From Cliona cf. orientalis (taxonomy: Eukaryota; Porifera; Demospongiae; Clionaida; Clionaidae): 64,000 nt of DNA. The translations under genes and the position numbers were made by a program. The notes below the pieces were generated by a model. That model worked only from the letters and a program-made list of their open reading frames with translations, did not search any database and was not told the DNA's origin. Location: positions 6,682,135-6,746,134 of the forward strand of contig OZ005692.1 in the NCBI GenBank assembly GCA_963930775.1, read 5' to 3'. Shown one piece after another: positions 22,751 through 33,701 of the stretch. How positions within the stretch are numbered: the first letter of the stretch is position 1; the number at the start of each line of letters is the position of its first letter.

Positions 22751-23235
22751 AAACATAATATTATGCAGGGTACTATTCTAGATCTACCATGGAATTACAT
22801 TTGCTAGTGCAGGCAGCCATGGTACCTATTACTACATGTATAATTATGATCCTATCAGATTATCACAAGACATACCGGTACCGCCACTAAGTACTATGCA
22901 TGTTATGACTGTCAATGCTGCAGTTAACTAACATGGAAAGAATTCTTTTTATGATGTCCCCTGAGATCATAACTTTTTTAAAATGCTCACTCAATCAATC
23001 CTGCACAGTGATGAAGAGATTCTCAATGTCTGTGCATGTACAGCAAGTGGCCAGCTAGGGGTATATTAAGAACAACCAAATTAAGTATAATTATTGATGT
23101 AATGGCAACACGTGCACAGTGCAATAAATTGCCAAGACTACCTTTTACAGCATAAATATACACAATATCATAGTATGATACAGTATTTAATACATACTTT
23201 CTTGTTCCCATCAAGTATATATAGATGGTTTAAAA
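22751..23235. other. Intergenic stretch between convergent genes
   Basis: The secreted-protein gene ends from the left and the Ig receptor gene ends from the right (minus strand). No repeat with clear termini or RNA gene is visible; AT-rich. Confidence 0.5.
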
Positions 23236-24996
23236 TCACAATGCTGTGCTTTCCAGTACATCAGCACTTGTGTACTCTGTCTTGAGCTCCCTAGTAGCCA
23301 CAATCTCCTGGTAATACGGTGTTGAACCTATATTACTAACATCCTCAGGAGTACGTGAAAGCACTGCACAATTCTGATAATTGTGTCGAGAGCGAGCCAT
23401 TTGGTTGCCAGCATTCGCCGTGCTAGCTGCTTCTCTTGCTAGCTTATCCTCTTCATCAGACTGCAACTCCAGGCTGGAGGACCTGACAAATTCTTGCTGT
23501 TTCTTCTGCTGTTGTAAGTGGATATCACTTTCCGCACCATAGTGAGAGTCGGTGTAGACAAGACTTTCACTATCATCTATGTAGGGATCATCAAGGAGCT
23601 CTTCATTGAATTCACCATAGTATGCAACTCGGTTGTCGTTGTGTTCAGGTATGATGTAGTATGCAGAAGTGTCACTGGTGCCAGTTGTAACCCTCTCTCT
23701 GCTGTTATTCTTACGAGCGTTTGAAGTGGGCCTCTTCAGGCGATTGTACTGGTAGTCAGTTGCACGATTGTTACTAAAGCCTCTTAGTCTGGGTGGTGGC
23801 TTGTTTGGCGGTATAAGTGAACTCTCCTGATCATTGTGAGCATCAGTAGTAACGTTAGCTACTGGTATTGCATCTATAGAATTAATAAAATTAGCAATAA
23901 TAATACAATAATATTATAATCACATTCATCAAGCTTACATCGTGTTTGTTCATTAGAGACTCTTCTGCTATTGAATGTCCTTGGAAACTTGGAGTTATGT
24001 TTTTTCTTCCAGATCAAATAGAAAATGACAAATCCAACCGCTGCAACAATTGCCATAGCAATGATAATAATGGCAGCGACTACCACTCCACCAATCAGTC
24101 CTGCGTTATCTCCATCATTGATATTAGCTTGGTTCAAGGCAGTTGGAGTAATGAACTGGATATCGTCAGTATCATTGGCTGGAGCTGGTGTGATGATTTG
24201 ATCTGGTCCCAGTGGAACTCCTTCCAGTGCACAAAATGGCACTGAAATGTTCTGAAATTCATCCACCAGACATGGCCTTAAGTTAATGAGTGGTTGCTGA
24301 AGCTGTGCAACATTGCTCCTTACTAGCGGTCGGCCGTCAATAGCTAAACGAGGCTGGCAAAAATAGAATCCGATGGGTGGATTGCTTACCTATGCACAAT
24401 AAATCAAGATACAACATTAACTGACGCCATAAATAATATTATAATAGAATACAGTGGAATCCCTATTTCGGACACTCTTAAGGGACAGTTTTAAGTATGT
24501 GCCCTGATCCTAATTTCAGGGGTAGTTTTGTACACTTCCTTTATGTAGCTGGGACCATGCGTAGTGTCCTGATTAAGGAAGATGTCCTTATTTCAGGGCA
24601 GTGATGTCCTCATAGAGGCATTCAACTGTAGTTAATGTCTCAAAAAACTATTGTGAATTGTCTCACCACTATTCTTGATGTGAAAGTGTCTGGTCGAACC
24701 ACTTGAAAATTGACTTGCCGAAGCAATCTTGCATCAACTTGGCCGACCTGCAGGCCACTGACAGGTGTTGTACTAAAGAACCACTGGATTGTCAAGATCT
24801 CTGGAATCTGCTGAACAAATAAACTGCAGACAAGCTGAAGCTGATTGATTGGAAATGGGTCACAGATCAACTGGCCTGCAGGTGGCTGTGCAACATAGAC
24901 ATAGTCACACTGACCAACTGCAGTTTTGCCAATAGCTAGCAGGAGTAGAGCTAGAACCCAACTCATTCTTCTTTGTGAGCCAGCAACTACTTGCAA
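23236..24996 (-). CDS. Type I membrane receptor: Ig-like domain, ITIM-like tail
   Basis: Three exons on the minus strand, 24996-24667, 24389-23939 and 23873-23236, join in phases 0 and 1; 472 residues, or 462 if the second Met (MSWVLALLLLAIG, a clean signal peptide) is used. The Ig-like fold is split by intron 1: LQLVCSLF and IQWFF before it, GFYFCQ after it, giving the Cys-Trp-Tyr-x-Cys core. A stalk follows, then a transmembrane helix (GGVVVAAIIIIAMAIVAAVG..FYLIW) and basic stop-transfer KKKH. The tail of about 230 residues has a proline motif (PPNKPPPRLRG) and some fifteen tyrosines, including SAYYII, which fits the (S/I/V/L)xYxx(I/V/L) ITIM pattern, plus SLVYTD and STPYYQEI. It is likely a cell-surface recognition receptor signalling through SH2 proteins; ligand unknown. 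Confidence 0.8.
24452..24628. mobile_element. Short MITE in intron 1 of the Ig receptor gene
   Basis: It begins CAGTGGAATCCCTATTTCGG and ends ttcaactg, flanked by TA on each side. The inside has weak internal complementarity (ggacactcttaagg / aggaagatgtcctt). The form is that of Tc1/mariner-type non-autonomous elements. Confidence 0.55.
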
Positions 24997-26374
24997 ACTA
25001 AGCTAGGTCATGTGAGGACATTGTATGATTATGGTCATTGTTTGAATAGTCATTCTAACTAGAACAATGCAGGCAAGCATATGATGCAGGATATATGGAA
25101 TTGTGAAACCAGCTCACAGTTACATCAACAACTTTAGATTGTAAAATTAACATTGACAATGTTTGCATGCATGAGTGCAGTTGACACTAATTTTATAATT
25201 TTTTGAGGCAAAGTGCAGCTAGCGATATACAGTGTAGCCTGCATGCAGTGCATGTGCTTGTAAAAACCAAATAAAGATTTGAGCTCTTGAAAAGGACTCT
25301 TTATATGACATTGTGTATTCTTCCAACAGTGATTGTGTCAGATAGGTATGAGGTATACTTAGAAATTGTCCAACTGATAGATGCATCCCCATCTGATAAA
25401 TAATACACAATAGCTACACACGTTAGCTGAGATAGAATAATATAATGCTGCATGAACTATTATGAAGAGCAACCATGAAGTAAAGAATTGCTTCCTTAAT
25501 CATGTTATATTTCACAATAAAAATTATTATTATAGATAGCAGCTGGCGTGGGAAAGGCAGCTAGGAGGAAGAATGTCGCATAAAAAGAAAAAAATGATCA
25601 ATCAGACTCTTGCTTCATTAACTGCGGGTTGGCTAACGACCCGAGCACTTCGCAAAAGTGGTAAATAAGTTTAGTATGAACTAGGCTGTATCTCAAACTT
25701 ACTAGCTACCTCCATGAGCTGTGAAGCCGTCAAGTAATGTCATCAGTGCTGCCAAAGTTTAGGATTTTATCCTAATATTAGGATTTTTGAGCATCAATTT
25801 TGCTTCATTAGCATATGCAAATTTGGAGTATTAGGATTTCTACTCCCATAAGGTACAGTGTTTTCCATGATTATCTCAGGATTTGGGATATATTCCTCAG
25901 GATTTATTGTCAAAAGATTATGGCAGCCCCGTCATACGTACATTCCATACTTAATTATGATTGACATGCTGTCCATTATTATGTTCCATCATAGTTATTA
26001 TCAGGTATAGGGATCGAAATATATTGAATACTCTGAGTGGCTTCACTGTAGAGCCAAGGCTGTATACAAGGGGCAAGCTAGAGTATCTAAGCAGAGTTGC
26101 TCAAGTCCATCAAAACTGCTCTAGTTAACCATCTTTAATTTCTAGTATTATTTACTAGGCATGGAGATCTTTTGGCCATGGTAGGCAGTCCAACTTGCTC
26201 TCATCAAAAATTATAGTGAGGGGCCTATAGCTATATAGTGCGGGTGCTGGGGGACTAAATATATACAGTATTGAACCACAGATCGACCTAGCTGCTCTCG
26301 TAGGAACTATGAGCTGAAATGCATATTATATATATATACACGAATTGTTACAGATGGAGCTATACATCTGAATC
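24997..26374. other. Intergenic stretch with minor ORF and degenerate repeat
   Basis: An ATG at 25574 gives a 31-codon lysine-rich frame (MSHKKKKMINQTLASLTAG) that may be an exon fragment; no family is recognised. At 25750-25940 an AT-rich block repeats the word taggattt several times and is bounded by ctgccaaag and its near complement, so it may be an old MITE. Nothing else is supported. Confidence 0.4.
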
Positions 26375-26520
26375 AAAACTGGTCACTGTCATTATGTGTC
26401 CCCCTCACGGCTCAATCCCTGCTCTTCAACATGTGGCGTGATTCAGCATACCACTATCACCTTTCTGCTGATGATGACTAGCTATCTTCGGTTGGGATGT
26501 CTGATCCATTTCAAGTTGAT
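26375..26520 (+). pseudogene. Degenerate LINE reverse transcriptase fragment
   Basis: One frame reads PLTAQSLLFNMWRDSAYHYHLSADDD followed by an in-frame stop and LSSV. The spacing of LLFN to ADD is that of the RT palm in non-LTR retrotransposons (GxxQGSxLxPLLFN ... YADD). It is short and broken, and the flanks give no further domains. Confidence 0.4.
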
Positions 26521-26926
26521 CATGAACTCCATAATATTAAATATAGTGTTCTCCTCACACTGCTAAGAAGATACCCACCACTATTACAGTAGCTCTTTTA
26601 ATCCGCAAGGTCAGCTCTACCATCTAGATTTCCCACTGAACATTTTCAGTATTATGCTTCCAGGACAAGCATCTACCTCAACTCTCTGAAGTATTGATAT
26701 AATGCACTGGGCCTACACCTCACAGGCAAAAGGTGGGGATTTTATTGTGATTGACCATAGATCTAGCTATGGATTAACCAATAAACATGCCCGGATCAGG
26801 GGGATTTGATCAATATTAAATGGATAATAGGGGGAAATATACAGTCCTAATGGACCCTAGCATTCGATCACTCCAGGGGAGAGGCAATAGGTCAAATCCC
26901 CCATCCTTGCTCGTGGGGTGGTACTA

Positions 26927-27292
26927 GTCTCGTCCCCAGACTCTCCAGTGCGCGAGAAGAGAGAGGGAGGGTCTGGAATATAACCCCGGACGGAAGTGTC
27001 CCGAAGGCAGAAATTCCGCGACAACAGGGAATGGACGTGTGGATAGAGTGGGTAAAGGTCGTCGGGCGAAAAAGGGGTCTAGCTTGATAGACTATGCTGC
27101 ATGCAGTGCTCGTGCGCGTGCGCACTTCCGTAAGATACTACGTAATTTGCATTCTTTGTACGCGCGCGAAACCACAAAAGCCAGATTACGCGTCACGATT
27201 ACTTGTGCGCAACATTCCTTCGGGATACTTCCGCCCGGGGTTATGTTCCAGACCCTCCCTCTCTCTTCTCGCGCACTGGAGGGTCTGAGACT
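26927..27292. mobile_element. MITE, AGTCTCGTCCCCAGACC family, second copy
   Basis: Termini and interior match 12638-13001, including a gcatgcagtgct..cgcgcgtgcgcacttc segment, in the opposite orientation. The right terminus is slightly eroded (gggtctgagactcggg). Confidence 0.8.
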
Positions 27293-27313
27293 CGGGTGGT
27301 ACCTGGAGCAATA

Positions 27314-27692
27314 CCGTAGAATCCCGCGATTACGCCCCCCCTCGCGCATAAGCCCCCCCTGCATTTTTAGCTCAAGTTCCTGCATGGGTAGTTTTGTCTC
27401 GCGTATAAGCCCCCCTCCCTGACTGTAAAATGGAGTCCATAAGTCAAGAAAAACAGTAGCTACAGCTAGCAAACTAGCTATTTGTGTCACACTATGCCTT
27501 ACTTTGTTGTTTTTCTCGAGTTTTTCCCATCAAACAGCCAGAGAAAGTGTAGAGATCGAGTGCCCACGTGGCATACGACGGTCGGTAATGGTCGTCACAC
27601 GGAAATGTAAGGATCCCGCGTATAAGCCCCCTCCCCACTTTTGCCCAATCCTAGCATGCACAAAGGGGGGGCGTAATCGCGGGATTCTACGG
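27314..27692. mobile_element. Intact MITE, GTAGAATCCCGC family
   Basis: Perfect termini CCGTAGAATCCCGCGATTAC with TA on both sides (27312-27313, 27693-27694). The interior keeps a second inverted pair (cgcgtataagcccccc). It is the best reference copy for 32178-32548, 54397-55037, 14458-14700 and 11360-11882. Confidence 0.9.
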
Positions 27693-27824
27693 TACATTGA
27701 TAGGTGCGTAATGGACACTTGGTGTGTAAACAACCATGATGGTCCCATTAAATTCTCTCTGTGTATTCTAGCTATCAGGCTGAAGGCTAAAATGCAGGTG
27801 CATAGGCGGCGAAACAGAGGGGGT

Positions 27825-28690
27825 GTCCTACAGCTTCTAATTACAGCGCCGCTCTAAGTATCATTTTTTTATTATAGCGCCAACCTCCAGTCAGAAATAT
27901 TACAACTGGCGCTTATAATTAAAACGTGGTAAATGTTTCATCTTCGGGATTACCGTGCTTCCGCATGCATGTCCCGCTGTGTTACTTCTCCGACTGTAGG
28001 AGTCCAAATAGAAAGCCACGTACCACAGCATAGAAGCTGACTTCAAAATCACCTGGCATATCTGTAAAATGATATCGGTAAGTATAGGCAGCGCCCAAGC
28101 ACCGCTAGCTCGTTCTAATTAGTAAAATTTAAGCGCCACTGGCTACTTAACGTACGTTCTTATTATAAGCTAGGGTTTCCACACAAAAAAATGAAATTTT
28201 TCAAAACTTCTCAAAACTCTGGTAGGACGAAGATGTTCTTGAACTAACACTAATTCTCACTCCAGGTCACGCCCCCATGTTCATTTGCCGAGATATCGAG
28301 ACTTTAATTATTCTCCAAATTTTGGCAAAATTCGCCAAAATGTGGGGTACCATCGTTATACAGTATGGTAAACGCTTCCTCATGCTGTCACTGGATGAGG
28401 ACGATCAATTTAGTAAGGCAGCCACAATAAATCACAGGTTGGAGCATATTAACCATCTGGCGCGACAATTTTGCCAAAAAACGCAAAATTTTTGTATCTC
28501 CACGTACGAGTAATTTTGCACAGTATCATTCGAGATTTAGGGACCGTCCCAGTAGGCTAGCTAAATGCCGCAAAATGAGCGGTTTTTGGAAAGTTTGATT
28601 TTTTCGTTGGATACCCTATATAAGCGCCACACGAAGATTAGAATTATTATTTTTTTTTGGCGCTATAATTAGAGCTTTTACGGTAATAAG
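27825..28690. mobile_element. Long MITE with repeated gcgcc / ggcgct ends
   Basis: The left part (agcttctaattacagcgcc..ttttttattatagcgccaa) pairs with the right part (attttttttggcgctataattagagcttttacggtaa). Internal copies of tataagcgcca occur. A 78-codon frame inside (28277-28513) has no support as a gene. Confidence 0.6.
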
Positions 28691-29289
28691 TAGCTACTTT
28701 TCACGATAAAAATACCAAGAATAGCTTCAAGAATCGATCACAGTGCACATTCCCCACCATTTCTTTGTTTCTGACAGTAGCACCACTATCGAATGCCCTT
28801 TGAACTTCAATTAAAGGGCGCCTGTCCCAAAAATTTGCGCGCGCGCAATCGTTAATATTTGAACTAGTTCCTCAAACTCTCTGAGTGGCCATAGATGTAT
28901 TGATCGAGACAGTTCTAATTGTAGTCCTAGCTCGAGGAGACAATGATATTATGTTCCAGTTCACCCACGAAGTTATAGGATTGTTAAAGGCATAATATAT
29001 TAGGGCTACGATTATTTGCGGGTAAAAATTTAAGCGGATTTCGGAAATAGCGCATTAATTTCTCATTTAGCGATTTGTTCAAAATTAACATTCTATTTAT
29101 TCGAAAATAAATTAATATTCGCGGGTACAATTTTTAGCGAAAATTAGTACCCATAGTAATGTTACACATTATCGCGCATCATACTGGTATTAGTGATTCC
29201 AGACGATCGACCTCTGGCAATAAAAGCAGCCATAACTTGGTAATGGAATGTGTGCTATATATAAACTATGCGTATTCTATATTATTATA

Positions 29290-29767
29290 AGTAGTGATTC
29301 CGCAATGCGCGTTTTTAGTAGCTCAGGTTGAAATTTGTCAAAAGTCCAGATTTACACGGAGCCCGTTGCTATGGGCGGTAATTAGAATTCTCAACCTAGA
29401 TACAGCTAGATTCATCGAAGTACTGTACGTTTGCTCACCTGTTTAGCTTCTTGGGCATCTAAGAACAATCGGCTATCGTTATCAACAACGAAATTCAACT
29501 CTTGCTCGATCTTTATGTTCATTAATTGATTTTCGGGTCACGCGTAGTATGTGGAAACGCCATACGCGTGCATAGCAACGCCTTTAGACCGTAATTTCTC
29601 GATTATTGGGGGTGTGGCGCGATCGCGCTGTATCTCAACAACGAAGCGCGCGATCGGCCCAAGACTTGAACGCGGGTTAGCTCTATGCTAGAGCTTATCA
29701 ACCATGCATCAAACTCAAATTTCTGAAAAAAATCCCATACGGAGGGATTTCCCAAATCCGGTCACAA
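29290..29767. mobile_element. TGTGAYCGG family transposon, 5'-truncated
   Basis: The interior (caatgcgcgtttttag, attagaattc, gtacgtttgctcacc, attattgggggtgtggcgcgatcgc) follows 5083-5739 and it ends with the same aaatccggtcaca terminus. The opposite terminus is missing. Confidence 0.7.
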
Positions 29768-30371
29768 ATTTGCATGCAAAAATCTGTTTCAGTGCGTAAC
29801 TCGAACAAGCTTTGTTCTTTCAACAGGAAACACCCGGCACTGAATAGGCCTCGTCAAGAGGAAGCTATCCACACCTTAATCGTTTGAATTGCTATCGTCG
29901 TCACTTAGCGATATCGAGCCGAAAAATTAGACATCTGGAATCGCTACTGGTATCCTTTTTGCTGACTCAGCGGGTACGGAGGTTGACCCAGGAATTATTG
30001 GCGAACGTGCTCTTATCGCATTCGATTTCTGCTACATAACGCGCGTAGTCGCAGCGTACTGCGTAGTAACGCCGGCTCGCTGAATAGGGAATGATACGGA
30101 ATACGACCGGTTTAGTAAACGATCAATTGTTCTGACACCAAACAGAAATAGTTACGGCGAGGATGTACCCCCCCCCCCCCCACCACCAATGGGAGCGTGA
30201 AGCGATGTTGCGTTTTCGACCAGAAACACTAGTGTCCGAAAAGTGCAGTTTGTCGGACAGCGTTTATTCCAGAAGTATCGAAAACCTCAGCAGCGTTGCT
30301 TGGTGAGAAAGCGATATTATAGACAGGAATTCTAGCTGGGTCACAGTCGTCGCCGTTAGCATAGAGAAATA

Positions 30372-30864
30372 CTGTATAGCCCCAAATTTTCGTGAAATGC
30401 TGAAAATCGCATGAATGAAATTTTCGTGATAAAAATGTGATCGCCACATATTATCGTGAATACTGCCGCGCCGCGGCCCCGTACGGACAATTTACGTAGT
30501 CGCCCGCACAATTGCACGTGGCTAGGCTCGTAGCATGTTACGTAGTGTAATGAGAAAGAAACATACGGGCCTTTATACCTTTAGCGTCTTCTGCTGTCGT
30601 CTATTGGCAATCTCTTGAACGTGATTGTTTGGCGGATTCGATACAAGAAGGAAGTTTGGACAAAGGTCTTTGCGGATTTGGTAGATTTTTGAAAGTAAAC
30701 GTACAGAGTCTGTACATCGATCGCACTCGCGCTGCGATCGCTATGTGCATGTGTACGCACACAGAACGTAGCCACGCCCAGAATAATACTAAAATTTTCG
30801 TGATCACAAGTCAAATCACGAAATTCACGAAAATATTGTGCCACGAAAATTTAGAGCTATACGG
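30372..30864. mobile_element. MITE rich in ttttcgtga words, TA target
   Basis: Left ctgtatagccccaaattttcgtga and right complement (cacgaaaatttagagctatacgg) with TA at each border. The inside has many ttcgtgaa/ttcacgaa words that add further inverted pairing. Confidence 0.7.
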
Positions 30865-31734
30865 TATGCGATCGACTAGCCAGACCTGTCGTAATCCCCG
30901 CCCGCGCGTCCTGCATCAAGGGGGTAGTGGCGTCCAGGAGCTTGCCTCGTGCTCGCGACCTTTTTACACTACCGAAACCATAGTACATGCGTAATAATTG
31001 AATATTCACACGATAAATTTTTCGTGGTTCAAGTCTCGTTATCGCGTGAGCGTGTAAAATTGCTGAGTCACATTCAGGAGGCCCGAAGGAGCGTCACCAG
31101 CTGCAGCAGAAGCCACACTTGCTGTCACAAAAACCTTTCGGACGCTCCTGTGGTGCTGTCACAAAAACCTTCGGACGCTCCTGTGTTGCCTTTCGGGCGG
31201 CTCGTACGCTCATGCCTTTTGTTTGCGTACTAAATTTAGCGAAATTGGCGATTTGCCTAAGTAAAAATTTACCCGCGAATAACTATAGCACGATAGACGC
31301 TGAAGACCACACACAGTGTAGCTGCATGACACTTCCACGTGATTTATCACGTTCTTAGCTGCTCCTCGCGCTGTTGAGCTGACGGACTCTCTGGCGCCTT
31401 ACTCGATATGATCTGCGCGATAAACACGAGGGTAGTATTAAATTTTAATCTATTAATTGCGAATTGCGTTTCGCAATCAATAAATTCGCAAACATAAACG
31501 TGCACGTATACTACGGTACGGTACAGGGTCGTCCATCGCAATTATTGGATTTGCAAATTTGATCTGACTGGCAATTATTAAACTACGCAATTAAAACAGT
31601 GAGTACCCGCTAAATGCGCTACGTATTAAGTTTTCGAAATCCGTGTGCCCGCGATTCAAAAGGCCCCGATAGTCAGTGAGGGTAGTGATGCAAATCTGCG
31701 ATACTATGGACTCGCAAGCGATCGTGAACCTGTT

Positions 31735-32066
31735 TTTTCGCGTGCGAATATTACACGCGAAAAATCGAAGGAGAGCTGGTATGGAACCGCGCCCACCCAG
31801 AGCCACCTCAGCCAGGATCATGGCGGTGACGCGCTCTATCCGCTCTCGATCTCGCGCTGCGTTGTGGATCATGACAAACTTCCAGTCACTGAGGCACAAG
31901 GTCACCGCTCAAGATGGCGATCATGGCAAATTCGCTCTTCTTAGTGTGCACAACGGAGCGCGTGACCTCCATGATCACGGTCATGGCTGGCCAAGGTGGC
32001 CACGGGTGGCCGCGGTTCCGTACTCTGCTTCGATTTTTCGCGTGTAATATATTCGCGCGCGAAAAA
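31735..32066. mobile_element. MITE with cgcgcgaaaaa ends
   Basis: The left arm (ttttttcgcgtgcgaatattacacgcgaaaaatcgaagg..ggaaccgcg) is complementary to the right arm (cgcggttcc..cttcgatttttcgcgtgtaatatattcgcgcgcgaaaaaa) over about 60 bp. Four forward frames here are GC-rich repeat translations, not genes. Confidence 0.75.
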
Positions 32067-32177
32067 AGTGAGAAAAGGAGAGGGAATGAGGTACTAGGTC
32101 GAGGCTAAACAGGAAGCGGATGTGCGCTTTGCACGCGCACGTGTTCAAATCTACGCGCGCGCGCAAAGATACATATA

Positions 32178-32548
32178 CCGTAGAATCCCGCGATTACGCC
32201 CCCCCCCCCTTTTTGCATGCTAGGATTGGGCAAAAGTGGGGAGGGGGTTTATACGCGGGATCCGTACATTTCCGTGTGACGACCATTACCGACCGTTGAA
32301 TGCCACGTGGGCGCGCGATCTCTGCACTTTCTCTGGCTGTTTGGTGGGCAAAACTCGAGAAAAACGACAAAATGAGGCATAATATGACACAAATAGCTAG
32401 TTTACTAGCTGTAGCTACTGTTTTTATTGGCTTATGGACTCTATTTACAGTCAGGGAGGGGGGGGCTTATACGCGAGACAAAAATACCTATGCAGGAACT
32501 TGAGCTAAAAATGCAGGGGGGGGGGGGCGTAATCGCGGGATTCTACGG
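32178..32548. mobile_element. Intact MITE, GTAGAATCCCGC family, inverted copy
   Basis: Perfect CCGTAGAATCCCGCGATTAC termini and TA duplications; internal sequence is the reverse complement of 27314-27692 with high identity, so the family has been active fairly recently. Confidence 0.9.
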
Positions 32549-32559
32549 TACTTGCGAAG

Positions 32560-33150
32560 CGAGGTCTCTACTCGGACTCAGACAAAAAGTATGGCTTCAT
32601 CCATATTCCTCGCGTTCTTGTAAAATGTTGTTCTTGCTCGCCATATCGAGTTGCTTTCCATCGCCAACTATCAGATTGCCAAACATGGATTTCTATCTTC
32701 ACAAGAACACACAGCGGCTACAAGCCAGGAAATTTGCCGGATTTTACCTATCTTGTTCAAAAGTTCGCGTCGGCTTTATATCTTCGCCCATCTTCCCGAT
32801 AGCCTCTGGCTGCTTCTTTGTGCTCCTGATACACGTCAAACATGGATTTCTATTCTCTGAAAACTTAATACCACCAACGCTCTGCCAGTTTTGGTGAACT
32901 GTACTCCCTCGATGGCTCTAATGTGCGACCCACAAAAAATGGTCGCCCGTTGTTGAATCGTGGTTGCTGACACTTTCATCAACAGTCATAGATAGTAAAC
33001 TACCTTGTCTACAATATAAACTGATTCCTAGCTTATATCTTCTACAAGTGCCGTTTAGTAAGCACTTTTGTTGCACCTATGTATCGCAAGATTTGTTTAC
33101 CTCGCATTGTGGCACTGAATTGTAGGGAGTTCCCCGTAACCACATGGTTG
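32560..33150. other. Stretch without a supported gene
   Basis: A forward frame continues out of the MITE for about 100 codons (to 32897) but starts inside repeat DNA and shows no domain. No terminal repeats are seen after 32550. Confidence 0.4.
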
Positions 33151-33154
33151 CTAT

Positions 33155-33166
33155 TGCGCGTGCGCA
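33155..33166 (-). promoter_or_regulatory. NRF-1-like site in the probable promoter of the kelch-GTPase gene
   Basis: The minus strand reads TGCGCACGCGCA, which fits the NRF-1 consensus YGCGCAYGCGCR. It lies in a CG-rich patch (33120-33280) that ends at a plausible donor (tctgg|gtgagg, 33273), about 430 bp before the first coding exon, as expected for a promoter plus untranslated exon. No experimental support. Confidence 0.4.
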
Positions 33167-33701
33167 CTGCCTCCCTGAGCTGAGCGGCGAGGAAGCCCCT
33201 GCACGTAGTGTACCGCTAGTACAGTGCTAGTTGCAACCACATGCGCGCCCGTGGGCATTTGAGGAGCTCTGGGTGAGGTGTGTGTGAGTGTTACTTTTAC
33301 GATAAAGATTTTCGATTTTCTCAGATATTAAACTTGATAGAATACGATAAGATAAAGATTTTATAGAAAAATAATATTATTATTACTAGATCATAATCAA
33401 TGTTATAGGCTAATAACAAACGGAGCAGGAAGATTAGGCACCGTGTATAATTTTGTAAAGTATCTAATATGTTGTTTCAGTAACATAAGGTAGTTAATTG
33501 TTATAGAATTTTGATGTTGAAATAAATATGGTGTTATCCCAAGCTTATATATTTGGATCATACATGCATGTGGTTAACAAATGTTTGGTGAATTTGCTAC
33601 AAGTGAGCACCTCAAATCTTGAATAGTTCCTTGGTAGCTAGCATGCAGCTTTGTTGTGTTATAACGATAGAAGTATTAACTTCCAACTGTAGGTGTTATA
33701 A

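Larger units (their letters stand above)
29003..31285. mobile_element. Large composite element with TTATTYGCGGGTAAA ends
   Basis: The left end (ctacgattatttgcgggtaaaaattta) and right end (taaaaatttacccgcgaataactatag) are complementary over about 25 bp. Between them lie at least two other elements (29290-29767, 30372-30864), a run of C at 30169-30181, and direct repeats of ctttcggacgctcctgtg (31133-31200). Whether this is one old transposon filled by later insertions or two unrelated solo ends is not certain. Confidence 0.5.

Noticed and set aside
30629-32108. Several overlapping plus-strand frames of 64-123 codons
   Set aside because: They fall in MITEs and GC-rich repeats, change frame among copies and show no domains.
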